A DNA stretch of 64,000 bases from Nemertoderma westbladi (taxonomy: Eukaryota; Xenacoelomorpha; Nemertodermatida; Nemertodermatidae): positions 62,001 to 126,000 of the forward strand of contig JAUCBJ010002429.1 in assembly GCA_032718475.1 (NCBI GenBank). Reading direction: 5' to 3'. The notes under the pieces were generated by a model, which saw nothing but the letters and a program-made list of their open reading frames with translations, searched no databases and was not told where the DNA came from. How positions within the stretch are numbered: position 1 is the stretch's first letter; each line of letters begins with the position of its first letter. A program made the translations under genes and the position numbers. Positions 11,242-20,573 of this stretch are shown here, piece by piece.

Positions 11242-11502
11242 AACCATAAACAATCGGATGCATTCTACCCTGGAGAGTTTACTGACGACGACGAATGCTG
11301 TAACCATGTTAGTGTCTATGAAGCCTTTACCTATGAGGAACCCGTATCAGAAGATTGTCTCATAAGTGAGAACAATCCCAACACCCGGTCATTTCAGGAT
11401 GCCGGAGTCAGAGAGTTTCCGGTTCTCCAAGTCCGGCTCCACGCGGGAAGTAGCAGCGTCGTGGTAAATGCCTTAATGGACACAGGAAGTGGAAGGTACA
11501 CT
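11242..11502 (+). pseudogene. BEL/Pao aspartic protease fragment
   Basis: The frame encodes FYPGEFTDDDECC, then YEAFTYEE, then VREFPVLQVRLHAG and VVVNALMDTGSG. It matches, position by position, the protease region of the large polyprotein at about 34005-34250 (FYTDEFSDENESC, YRALTYEK, IREFPVVQVRVHG, VVNALLDSGST). DTGS is the active-site motif of retroviral-type aspartic proteases. Similarity stops just after the active site. It is therefore a scrap of a related but distinct BEL/Pao family, lying directly beside the foldback array. Confidence 0.85.
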
Positions 11503-11520
11503 AGCGCAAATACCGTTTAG

Positions 11521-12227
11521 TGTTTCAGACTAGGCTTTTTACTCGCATTCCTACATGGTTTATCAAATAATCGTAAAAAGTCAAAATATATAAAAATACA
11601 GATTAAAAACGTCTTTTTTGTCAAATGCGCTAACAATTGTGCATCTGCTAGCGTATTAGAAATTAGGGCTAGATCAGCCCCAAGTCGGTGTATCCGTATG
11701 TATGAGCCGGATATCTGCTGCCTCTACGTTCTTGCAATGTGATTACTATGAACGATTACTAGTCTGGTTCCAAATCCTGAAAATACGCCTAGAAAGTGAT
11801 GGCGAAAGCAAATTCGGGTAATGGCTGGCATCCAACGGTTTTAAGCTAAATCGAGTGTGCTGATTCCGAATCCGTCTGATGCGAAGATCCATTGTGAATT
11901 TTTGGGTCCCGTTTCACCATGGCAACAGGAGGTCATTTGCAAAACACCACTTTCTATAGACTCTACGAATTCTAACCTTGACCTACCCCCCCTCCCCAAA
12001 ACCGGCATCAGAGAATCAATTGAGGTGCATTTTAAAACCCAGTTACCATGGCAACTGTTTGATATACATCTTCAAATGTCGTTTTTACTGCAAATTTAGG
12101 TGAATTTTTGCAAATTCAATAGTTTTCTAAACCATTGCCAAATACGTGTTCCCTTTGGGCTAAAATCATGAAACATTCCAAATATATTTTAAATGGATGG
12201 TGGCGCCATAAAAATGGATTAGCAGTT
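11521..12227. other. No gene seen; two RFX-like boxes
   Basis: No convincing reading frame or repeat was found. The palindrome GTTACCATGGCAAC lies at 12042-12055, and a related box, GTTTCACCATGGCAAC, at 11911-11926. The first fits the published RFX (X-box) consensus of two half-sites. Whether they act as regulatory sites is unknown. Confidence 0.4.
12042..12055. promoter_or_regulatory. RFX/X-box-like palindrome
   Basis: GTTACCATGGCAAC consists of two RFX half-sites (GTTACC and GGCAAC) separated by two bases. The match is seen directly; function is inferred only from the known consensus. Similar boxes lie at 11911-11926 and 39749-39762. Confidence 0.3.
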
Positions 12228-13260
12228 GCCATGTATCCATGGAATCTAGCAAAAAATTACCTTGTGCAATGTTTTATCACTTTACATATAGTTACTATCA
12301 GTTTAAGGGGGGGGTATACCCCCCCTCAGGTAAAATTTTCAAATTGTTGTTTCTTTATTTCACCTAGAGCAGAATTTAATGAGGATTACAAATCTGAAAA
12401 CCGCTTAGTGAGACCTCTTTCAGTTCTCGAGTTATCACTGTTTTTCCGTATGACGGTCTGTCCGTCAAATTGTAAGAAAGACAGAAGACCGACAGTCAGA
12501 CAGATAAACTAGATTCCACCAAAAATTAAAACTGACATCGGAAATGAAATCAGCGACCCCGAAAACCCCCGTAATGAACATTTTAGCTCGTTGGTGTGCA
12601 TCATTCGTGCCAGAAATAATTAACCAACCAGAACGCAGACAGCCAGTTTTGGCGGGACGGTTTAAACTTTGAAGGGCATTTTCTCGGAATGACATTTTTC
12701 ATTTTCAAATTACTACTCCTCCGTTATTTTTCAACCAATTTTCTTCATTTATGGCTCATTCGAACGAGCTTTGGAAGCTCTTTAAAAGTTATCTTATGGA
12801 ATTTTGATAAATATTACCATTTTTTATAATTAGCCAATTTTAATTAAAAATATGATAATTAATTAATTAAATTAATTAATTAAAATAAAAATGGCTAATT
12901 AAAAATTCTATAAGATAACTTTTATAGAGTCGATCACGCTGAGTCCAAAAAAGTTGGTTTCAAGAAATTTGGATCAAAATTGAGGGACTAGTAGCAATTT
13001 TAGTGAAATCTTTAATTCCGCCGCCAGCCGCTAGGGGGAGGCTACAAATTTTCAAATTTTACTATAAAAGCTATTTGGCCTTCCATACAGTTGTTGACCA
13101 TGACAAAATAGCAATATTATCATTTAACACTATTTGACAGCTATTTTAAAAAAAGGTTCATGGGGGGGTATACCCCCCCCTTAAAAATAAATCCATTTAG
13201 GGTCAATTACCTTACATGTTCATAATCCAAGACAACTACTTACCGACGCAGCAGGTCTTT
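12228..13260. repeat. Dispersed repeat copy A, interrupted by the TTAA element
   Basis: Sequence at 12228-12306, continuing at 13185-13260, matches in reverse complement the segment 47105-47225 (shared words include ACTTTACATATAGTTACTAT and GGTCAATTACCTTACATGTT). The other copy lacks the 874-bp element found here, so it is a natural empty-site control. The family itself is unidentified. Confidence 0.75.
12307..13180. mobile_element. TTAA-target element with G-run terminal inverted repeats, 874 bp
   Basis: The ends are GGGGGGGGTATACCCCCCC on the left and its near mirror, seven G, TATA and eight C, on the right. Both are flanked by TTAA (12303-12306 and 13181-13184). TTAA duplication is the known signature of the piggyBac superfamily. 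The interior has no transposase, so this is a non-autonomous copy. It holds an internal inverted repeat (12786-12807 with 12903-12925) around an AATTAATT palindrome. A short internal motif (TCTGAAAACCGCT, then AGTTCTCGAGTTAT) is shared with the element at 52363-53041. Confidence 0.85.
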
Positions 13261-13330
13261 TCTTATTACCATAGTAATGGGAAACATTTTGTTATATGTA
13301 GAATATCCGTCAGAAACATTCAATTAACCG

Positions 13331-14468
13331 TAATTAACCGGTTATTTTCCCTTAAAGTACTCTGTAGTTGGTTTACCAGGCATAAAAAGGCCGTGTCCTT
13401 ACTGTACTGGTGTTTTAGAGGACATAAAAGTCATTTCTTCTGTATTTGTACTTTAGAGGACATAATCCGCAATCTCGTGACGCGATAAGCTAGATACTCT
13501 TGAAAACAGTGTCGCTACCATGACGACGGCTAACAGCTGATATTGCCACGTCGACATTTCTTTGTTTCTTTGTTCTCTCGTTGTTCGGTTGACCAATCAG
13601 AGCGTTTTTTGACTCTGTGTTGGAGTTGGATACAGAAACTCAGTAGTTCAGTGTTATTTTTTTGCCCAGAGCCTAAGAACATCGGCTTTTGGCACCTCCG
13701 TGTTTCAGTCTTTAGTTTAACATTAGTAGGCTTAATTATACAACGTATATCTGTTAACAAATCATACCAAACTTATCTTACTCAACAAACCTAATCATAC
13801 CTTAACTTTACTGCTTTTACTGTCGGTTATTCATTATATTGGTTGATGAAATATTATATCGGAATACTGATCAATAGTCAGATACCCCACCTTCTTGATA
13901 TACTAAAGGTTAGAGAGACCGGTTACAGATAAACGATTGCGACCTATGTTAAGTGGTTTGAAGTGAATCTAATGCTATTTCATATGCCCGACATAAATTG
14001 TATGTTGCTCTCTTTATACGTGACCAAATTTAATGAAGGTCGGCAGATTAGTGTGCAGTATTGTGCAGCATTGTGTATGATTGTAACTGATAACAAAGCA
14101 TCTCCTAAAGAATGCGCCATATACGTGAATCTATAGCCTTTTCGTTGTGTCTAGTTTAAGTCATAACTCTGTTTACATATTTAGAGCGCCACGTCCTAAA
14201 GGAACTGTTAATATTTCCCGAAAGTGAATAATATTTGTCAGAGATTATATATTACGATCAGTCGAATAATACGGTAGGCTTACACCATCAATCATTAAGC
14301 TTCCGAATTCAGTCTCCCGGGTATATCCAGCGGGTGAATGATTGCGCATAGACTGGCTTCGGCTAATGTAGTGTATCAAATACTCGTCATAAGCTAAAGA
14401 ATATATATCATCTAAAAGACATCCTAATTTGGCAGGTTAAACTGTCAAAGGTCTTAAAAGCGCAAACA
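13331..14468 (+). repeat. 5' LTR of the outer BEL/Pao element
   Basis: It matches 44591-45728 at a constant offset of 31,260 with only three substitutions (13741, about 13934 and about 14033). A CCAAT box lies at 13593-13597. Identity starts at 13329 and ends at 14469, so each boundary is uncertain by a base or two. It abuts 69-bp tandem repeats at its right end. Confidence 0.9.
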
Positions 14469-14645
14469 ATAACAGATATTTGGTTCTGATTGCGGTGTAG
14501 GCAATAAATACAGTTTAATATTGTTTTGGTAAAAACAATAACAGATATTTAGTTCTGATTGCGGTGTAGGCAATAAATACAGTTTAATATTGTTTTGGTA
14601 AAAACAATAACAGATATTGCTTCTGGATTGCGGTGTAAGCAATCT
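14466..14645 (+). repeat. 69-bp tandem repeat at the LTR/leader junction
   Basis: Copies start at 14466, 14535 and 14604 (the last partial), each beginning ACAATAACAGATATT. They lie where a primer-binding site is expected. The first copy has TGGTTCTGATTGCGG at 14481, starting with the TGG expected of a tRNA-primer site, but I cannot match it to a tRNA. Confidence 0.8.
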
Positions 14646-14887
14646 AGTCGAAAGTACCGGTCGACCGGTAACCAGTAGGCCTGACAGCCTGATCATCCGG
14701 ACCGGTACCTACAGTAGTACAGGTACAGCAGTATTATTCGATTGTGGTATTGTATACCGGTAGGCTGTTTAAGAGATTAGGGACTGTACACCCCTTGTTT
14801 CTTTTGGAGCTTACTTATTTCTGTCAGTTTTATTTATTTGTAGGCCAGTATTGAGCAGAAGGCATGTAAGCCTGCTCAGATTGTACA

Positions 14888-15465
14888 GATAATTTGTAGG
14901 CTTGACTGTTGTCTAACTGTTGTTAAGTCTGAACGGATTGCAGTGTGTGTAGAGCATCTGTCCGATGAAGTGCTAGTTAGGAAAGTAGGGGCTTCAAGTG
15001 CTGTGAGGTAAACCCCCTGTGAAAGAATAAGTCGTACTACTGGGTTAGAACGCATACTAACTAATCATTTCGGAGTCTGCATATACTGTAGTGTATTTAG
15101 GCTTGATAGTAGTCTGCCATCGTTTGGTCTGTACTTTGTTTGTGTAGTCTGTACGGGTAGCGTATAATTTTATTTAGATAATTTGTAGGCTGGATAGTTG
15201 TCTGGCTGTTGTTGGGTTTGAGGAAATTTCGGTGTGTGTAGAGCATCTGTAGATAAAGTGCTAAGTTAGGAAAGTAGGGGCTTCAAGTGCTGTGAGGTAA
15301 ACCCCCTGTGAAAGAATAAGTCGTACTACTGGGTTAGAACGCATACTAACTAATCATTTCGGAGTCTGCATATACCGTAGTTTGTTTAGGCTTGATAGTA
15401 GTCTGTCAGTATTTGGTCTGCATTTTGTTTGAGTAGTTTGTACGCGTAGCGTAATATTTATTATT
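14888..15465 (+). repeat. 289-bp tandem duplication in the outer 5' leader
   Basis: Two copies (14888-15176 and 15177-15465) with about 90% identity share a perfectly conserved block beginning GGAAAGTAGGGGCTTCAAGT. Leader repeats may matter for packaging or translation, but no function can be read. The remainder of 14646-16044 has no gene. Confidence 0.85.
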
Positions 15466-16044
15466 CAGAGTTTATGCTATTATTCGCAACATTCATATCC
15501 CCAAGTTTATTCCTACAGTAATTGTGTTTGTTATACATACCGTTATAGTTAAACTAACCCCGGTACTACATCAGGGCTGCTCGGCGTAGGTAAAGACTGG
15601 TGATTTTGTGCACTGGTCACTCCAGCAGATGCCGTGGTTCTTTTAGCTGTTCAAGTATTTTTAACTACTGATTATTTGTTATACAAGTACTTGTACCTGA
15701 TTTAGGGTTTAGTGTACAGTGCTTTCCGAAGGTGATTAGTGTGTAGGCAGTATATTTGTGTTGTAAAGTGGTTAATAGGCACGTTGGTTCTGGTAGACCG
15801 CGGTAATTAATCTCTGGGTAGGAACACTCCGTGATACATAACGTAGTACCTATAGCGATACGGTTATAGGTCGTCAGGCGGTGGTATTTTCCTATCTGGA
15901 CAACGCAGTATATTTACTACTACTTATTATTTTCAAAAACCGTAGTAACCTGTCCGTTGTAATAACCAGATATTCTAACCCTTTGTTAGGCTGGTTAGTA
16001 GACTTATTGTAAAATTACCCTAAAAATTTGTATTTGTGTATTTG

Positions 16045-16582
16045 TGTGACGGGATCCAAGAGGGATCCCGATTTATCCGGTTGTGGTAATTTAGTCCACG
16101 CGTCCCCGCCGTGTATAAGGATGAAATAAAGTGACTGAGTTCTGAAGTTCGGTGTATAATAGGAGGTTATAAGATATAGATATGTTGTGAATGTGTACAA
16201 GGCGGGATACGGTAACTAAAGTCCCGTGATCCCCTAACTAAACTAATTGGCTGTACCCTACGCTAGCACTGCTGCACTGGTATAACTGAATCACTGATTA
16301 ATAGGTTATTGGTTATATTGCACGGTGGCCTTACTGCTACTCAATCGATGCCATTCCCCCCTCTGATTGGTTAATACCCTTGTTGGCGCCCCGTGGAGTA
16401 TTCCCGTTCACTCCACCTGTTCTCCTTGGGTTAGGGGTTTGGCCCCTGACCCTCTATTGTGTGCTTCCTTCCCATTCTTATTGGGATGGCGCGAGTTGGT
16501 TAATTACCCAATCTCGCGGCTCCCAATATTGCTTATCGGCTAATAACTTTATGGGGTGTTGGCGGGATTGAATAAGCTAACA
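16045..16582 (-). repeat. 3' LTR of the inner BEL/Pao element
   Basis: 538 bp, appearing identical to 29186-29723. Near its left end is a hairpin-forming segment (CGGGATCC, short loop, GGATCCCG). Several ATTGG words (CCAAT on the element strand) occur. It is followed by the polypurine tract. Confidence 0.95.
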
Positions 16583-16592
16583 CTCCCCCCCA
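16583..16592 (-). other. Polypurine tract of the inner element
   Basis: On the element strand the sequence is eight G followed by AG, directly before the 3' LTR. This is the expected position and composition of the plus-strand primer. A second copy, one G shorter, lies at 17067-17075. Confidence 0.8.
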
Positions 16593-16621
16593 TGCTATCT
16601 TCCCGGTAAGAAGATAGCATC
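16593..16621 (-). other. Perfect 11-bp stem-loop beside the polypurine tract
   Basis: ATGCTATCTTC and GAAGATAGCAT pair around a 7-base loop (CCGGTAA). The same hairpin occurs at 17076-17104 in the duplicated 3' region. Its position next to the plus-strand primer suggests a role in RNase H processing or 3'-end function, but this is inference. Confidence 0.7.
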
Positions 16622-17240
16622 AACCAAAAAAGTGCGCTACAATCCCGCTGGATCCCGATCTAGCATCGGGTGTGGGGTGGAATTCTTTTCTCTCGGAGCC
16701 GGCTTTCCAGGCCGCCCCCTATGGGTATGATAACGCTACCCTTTACGCCTGGCGTCTCATGTCGGGCCGATCGCGCTCACCTCTTCACGCGATTTTTGTT
16801 TCCCCAACACTTACGCCCTATCTAGCCTTCACTCTCACCCTAACTCTCTCATACCCCCGGACCTCCTCGTCCCTTACTCAGCCTCTCATTCTCCCCCCCC
16901 CCACACTAGAATTGCGCTCGCACTCTCTCCGCACTTCACACTCTTATTCCGATTCTCAAGTCCACTTTGACTGTTTTTATCTCTCCTGACGAACCTCCCC
17001 CCCCTCTCGTGCCGCCGCACTCAAGAAGTGTGAAATTTTAATAAATAATCTAACAATAAGCTAACACTCCCCCCCATGCTATCTTCCCGGTAAGAAGATA
17101 GCATCAACCAAAAAAGTGCGCTACAATCCCGCTGGATCCCGATCTAGCATCGGGTGTGGGGTGGAATTCTTTTCTCTCGGAGCCGGCTTTCCAGGCCGCC
17201 CCCTATGGGTATGATATCGCTACCCTGTGTGCCTGGCGTT

Positions 17241-19094
17241 TCATGTCGGGCCGATCGCGCTCACCTCGTCCTTCGTCCCAAGCGATCTCCGCGGTCTATG
17301 GAGTCGCTGGTAGGCGAACTTCTCTACGTTGCTCTCCCTGTTTACGTCGATCTCTCCGCCCCTCTCGGGCATCGTCTCCCCGAATACTATCCGTGGTGCC
17401 GTCCCCGGTTGCTCGCCCAACCTGATGGTGCTCCCCGCGAAATCCATCGCCGGCTCCTCGTGCACCCAGGTCCGCTTGCCGGATCTGTTCCAGAAGGCCC
17501 TCGCCCCACTGGCCGTCACCACCCTTCCGCCAACCCAGTCCGTGTCCGAGTGGCCTATCCTTTCGATGGGCGGCATCTCTCCGAACTCGTCGTCGTCGTC
17601 CTCCTCTTCTGGTAGTGTCTCCAACCCCGGTATCCCGATGGATCCACTATGTCCCTTTCCGCCTTGGCTCTCGCCCGTAGCTCTCCATCCCTCTAGCTCC
17701 CTTAACTTCCTTGGCGGTTGGTCGCCCTCGGCGCCCGCTGGTATGGGCATCGTTTGCAACCCCGACGTCGACTGTTTCGGCGATCCCACCGTCCATCCCA
17801 ATTCTCGCCCTAGAGACTCCCCCGAACTCCCCGACGAAGTCCAATGAAGTTCGTCTAGGCCCGCCTGTTCCTCAAAGCCGTAACTCTGTGCCCTGGCCTC
17901 CTCTTCCCTCTCCTCTGCTTCTATCCTCTCCCGTCTAGCGACTTCTTCCAGTCGCTTTGCTTCCCGTCTATCCATCTCTAGCTGCTCCCATCTCTGATAC
18001 GGTGTATCTGTCTCCCCATCTACCAGATGTCGGCTGTTGTAGTACACCGACTCGCCCTTCAGCCCCGGGTGGTCTACCAGACCGTCAAAGGCCGTCTTAA
18101 AGGCTCTCCTGTAGCTTAGGGGTGATCCCGATAACAGAAATGCCCCTGGTTCTCTTTCGATAACTACGGTCATGAATAAGTTAAGTAAACTTATCATCAT
18201 CCAGTCCTCCTGCAGGATATATCGCTTCTGATATACCTTTATCGCTCCTCTGCGAAACTGATATACCTCCTGCTTTCCCGGTCTCGCTCCCCACTTCAGC
18301 GAGTTCGCTAGTTCTGCTCCGTATTCTTCCCTAAACTTCCCCCAATCCATTGGCTTGTGGCATACGAGCCCCAATAATTGGCCCATCGCCACCGCCCCGC
18401 ATTGGCCTAAGTTCTCGACCACCCCCAATCCATCTGGTGCCGTCATAGCCATAAAGACTTTCTGCATATCCAGGAGGTTGGTGGCGTCCGGACCGATGAT
18501 CCTCTCCGCGTCCTCGCGAATCGCCGATCCCACTTTCGTCGTCGACTTCTCTCTTACTAAGACCTGTACCGCTTTCGGCAGTCGGTCTAATTTCGGCCCG
18601 TCCTTCTTCCCATACGTCCCTAAGTCGAATAAGAAGATGTCCCCATTTGGCGCTGCCAAATGTAAGAGTATGGTCCTGGCCGACCCTGCCGTTCCTCGTC
18701 TCGAACCCGCTTCGTCTTCCACGGTTCCCTCGTCATCTAGGATCATATATCCTCCTCTGTTGACGGACTCTATGAATCTTTTCCAGTCCTTCCTCGGCGA
18801 TTCCCTCGGATACTTCGGAATCCCGAACTTCGCCTCGTCTCCTTTCACTACGTAGTGGAAGTGTTGGAAGATCGCGTTGTCCAGCGACGGCGTCCCGTAG
18901 GTCCCGACCAACCGCTGTTCGTGCGCTTCCCGGAAGTGATCCTGCAGCGCTCGTGCCGCGTGACCCCTTTCCAACCTCTCGTAGTATCCTCTCGTCTTCT
19001 CCTCCGGGTGTCTTTCGGTGAAATCCACCAATATTTCTTTTCCTCCTGACTCCGCCTTTCTCTTCCTGATCAGCTTACTCGCCATTCCGAACAC
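17241..19094 (-). CDS. ORF3 of inner BEL/Pao element: DEDD/RNase D-like exonuclease domain protein, 617 aa
   Basis: ATG at 19094, TGA at 17241-17243, no internal stop. Residues about 113-315 show the order of a DEDD 3'-5' exonuclease. A strand with ILDDEGT supplies D120 and E122. A strand pair (ILLHLAAPNGDIFLFDL) follows. Motif II KVGSAIREDAERI supplies D195, and LLDMQKV comes next. Then comes the region QLLGLVCHKPMDWGKF, which resembles the RNase D/WRN lead-in to motif III. The expected motif III aspartate aligns with N305, so catalysis is uncertain. The C-terminal half is charged, with an arginine/glutamate helix (about 370-405) and a disordered acidic tail. It lies 1.48 kb downstream of pol with no shared frame, so separate expression is needed. 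The fold call is by pattern only. A similar domain occurs in the outer element. Confidence 0.72.
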   Translation of the reverse strand: MFGMASKLIRKRKAESGGKEILVDFTERHPEEKTRGYYERLERGHAARALQDHFREAHEQRLVGTYGTPSLDNAIFQHFHYVVKGDEAKFGIPKYPRESPRKDWKRFIESVNRGGYMILDDEGTVEDEAGSRRGTAGSARTILLHLAAPNGDIFLFDLGTYGKKDGPKLDRLPKAVQVLVREKSTTKVGSAIREDAERIIGPDATNLLDMQKVFMAMTAPDGLGVVENLGQCGAVAMGQLLGLVCHKPMDWGKFREEYGAELANSLKWGARPGKQEVYQFRRGAIKVYQKRYILQEDWMMISLLNLFMTVVIEREPGAFLLSGSPLSYRRAFKTAFDGLVDHPGLKGESVYYNSRHLVDGETDTPYQRWEQLEMDRREAKRLEEVARRERIEAEEREEEARAQSYGFEEQAGLDELHWTSSGSSGESLGRELGWTVGSPKQSTSGLQTMPIPAGAEGDQPPRKLRELEGWRATGESQGGKGHSGSIGIPGLETLPEEEDDDDEFGEMPPIERIGHSDTDWVGGRVVTASGARAFWNRSGKRTWVHEEPAMDFAGSTIRLGEQPGTAPRIVFGETMPERGGEIDVNRESNVEKFAYQRLHRPRRSLGTKDEVSAIGPT

Positions 19095-19589
19095 TACACT
19101 CGCTCACCTGCAGGGTGGTGCCTTACCAAGGCGCAATACAGATGAGTGATGTATTGAGATGTTTCCTACAGTTCGATAATGGCCTACTTTTCTACTTAAC
19201 TGCGCCTTTCAAGCTTAATTTAATCTAATTAATTTCGGAGCTAGTAAATCAACCTAATTTACGATTTCCGTCCGTTACTTTTATTATGTTCTAGAACGAC
19301 TTTCCTTGTGTTACCACTATTTTCGATTTTTTTTTAGCCCTATTCTATTTACTTATTTATTTTGCTTTGATTCTACTGTCCTACTACTTACTACTGCCTA
19401 TGGATTTATTCTATTCTCTGATCCATATTCTGGCCTACTCAGTGGGCCTATGCAGTACAGCAGTATGTGTCGTGTGGCCACACGATTTATCCAGCTGCAC
19501 TCATATGCCCCCCTCTCACTACTAACTTTACTTACTGCTATCTAATATCTATATCTTATTTTTACCCCTTTTACCTCTTGCTCTCTCTC
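19095..19589 (-). other. Inner element spacer upstream of ORF3
   Basis: Non-coding, AT-rich on the left side. With the hairpin array it forms the ~1.5 kb gap between pol and ORF3. No promoter or splice site could be assigned with confidence. Confidence 0.4.
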
Positions 19590-20461
19590 TCTAACTAATG
19601 GTACTACATACCCTCTAACTCTAACTCTGACTAGGTACCACGTACCTACTAACTCTAACTCTATCGGTACTACCTACCCTCTAACTCTAACTCTAACTAG
19701 GCATTACGCACCCTCTAACTCTAACTCTAACTAGGTACTACGTACCTACTAACTCTAACTCTAACTAGGTACTACGTACCTACTAACTCTAACTCTAACT
19801 AGGTACTACGTACCTACTAACTCTAACTCTATCGGTACTACCTACCCTCTAACTCTAACTCTAACTAGGCATTACGCACCCTCTAACTCTAACTAGGTAC
19901 TACGTACCTACTAACTCTAACTCTAACTAGGTACTACGTACCTACTAACTCTAACTCTAACTAGGTACTACGTACCTACTAACTCTAACTCTATCGGTAC
20001 TACCTACCCTCTGACTCTAGCTCTAACTAGGCATTACGTACCCTCTAACTCTAACTAGGTACTACGTACCTACTAACTCTAACTCTAGGTACTACGTACC
20101 TACTAACTCTAACTCTAACTAGGTACTACGTACCTACTAACTCTAACTCTATCGGTACTACCTACCCTCTGACTCTAGCTCTAACTAGGCATTACGTACC
20201 CTCTAACTCTAACTAGGTACTACGTACCTACTAACTCTAACTCTAGGTACTACGTACCTACTAACTAACTCTAGGTACTACGTACCTACTAACTAACTAA
20301 CTCTAGGTACTACGTACCTACTAACTAACTAACTCTAGGTACTACGTACCTACTAACTAACTAACTCTAGGTACTACGTACCTACTAACTAACTAACTCT
20401 AGGTACTACGTACCTACTAACTAACTAACTCTAGGTACTACGTACCTACTAACTAACTAAC
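19590..20461. repeat. Hairpin minisatellite between pol and ORF3 of the inner element
   Basis: The array is built from units of about 32-38 bases. Each combines CTAACTCTAAC runs with the hairpin AGGTACTACGTACCT (6-bp arms AGGTAC/GTACCT). I count roughly 18 well-kept hairpins plus variants with GCATTACGCACC and GGTACTACCTACC. The right end (20250-20461) is the most uniform, with 32-base units, suggesting recent expansion. Being inside the element, it would be transcribed as a row of small stem-loops. Confidence 0.9.
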
Positions 20462-20573
20462 TTTTATTTATTTTATTTTTATTTTATTTATTTGTGTGGG
20501 AAGGGCGTCTCGCCCTCAATCCCACCCCCCTCAGTCCAAAACTTGGACGACTAAACTTCACACTAACTCTAAT

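Larger units (their letters stand above)
16571..17267 (-). repeat. 213-bp direct duplication of LTR tail, PPT and ORF3 end
   Basis: Blocks 16571-16783 and 17055-17267 are almost the same. Each holds the last 12 bases of the LTR, the G-rich tract, the stem-loop and, at the far end, the last codons and stop of ORF3. Between them lie 271 pyrimidine-rich bases with no gene. An internal copy of an LTR edge is unusual and suggests template switching during reverse transcription. Confidence 0.88.

Noticed and set aside
13216-13794. Small open frames in the LTR as genes
   Set aside because: They recur identically in both LTRs because the LTRs are copies. No domain and no start context.
17154-17615. 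Plus-strand frame of 153 codons next to the inner LTR
   Set aside because: It overlaps the 3' end of ORF3 in antisense and the duplicated 3' UTR. No recognisable protein features.
19590-20461. CRISPR-like array or telomere repeat
   Set aside because: Units are contiguous, without unique spacers, and lie inside a eukaryotic retrotransposon. The TTAGAG-like runs are not a regular telomere repeat.
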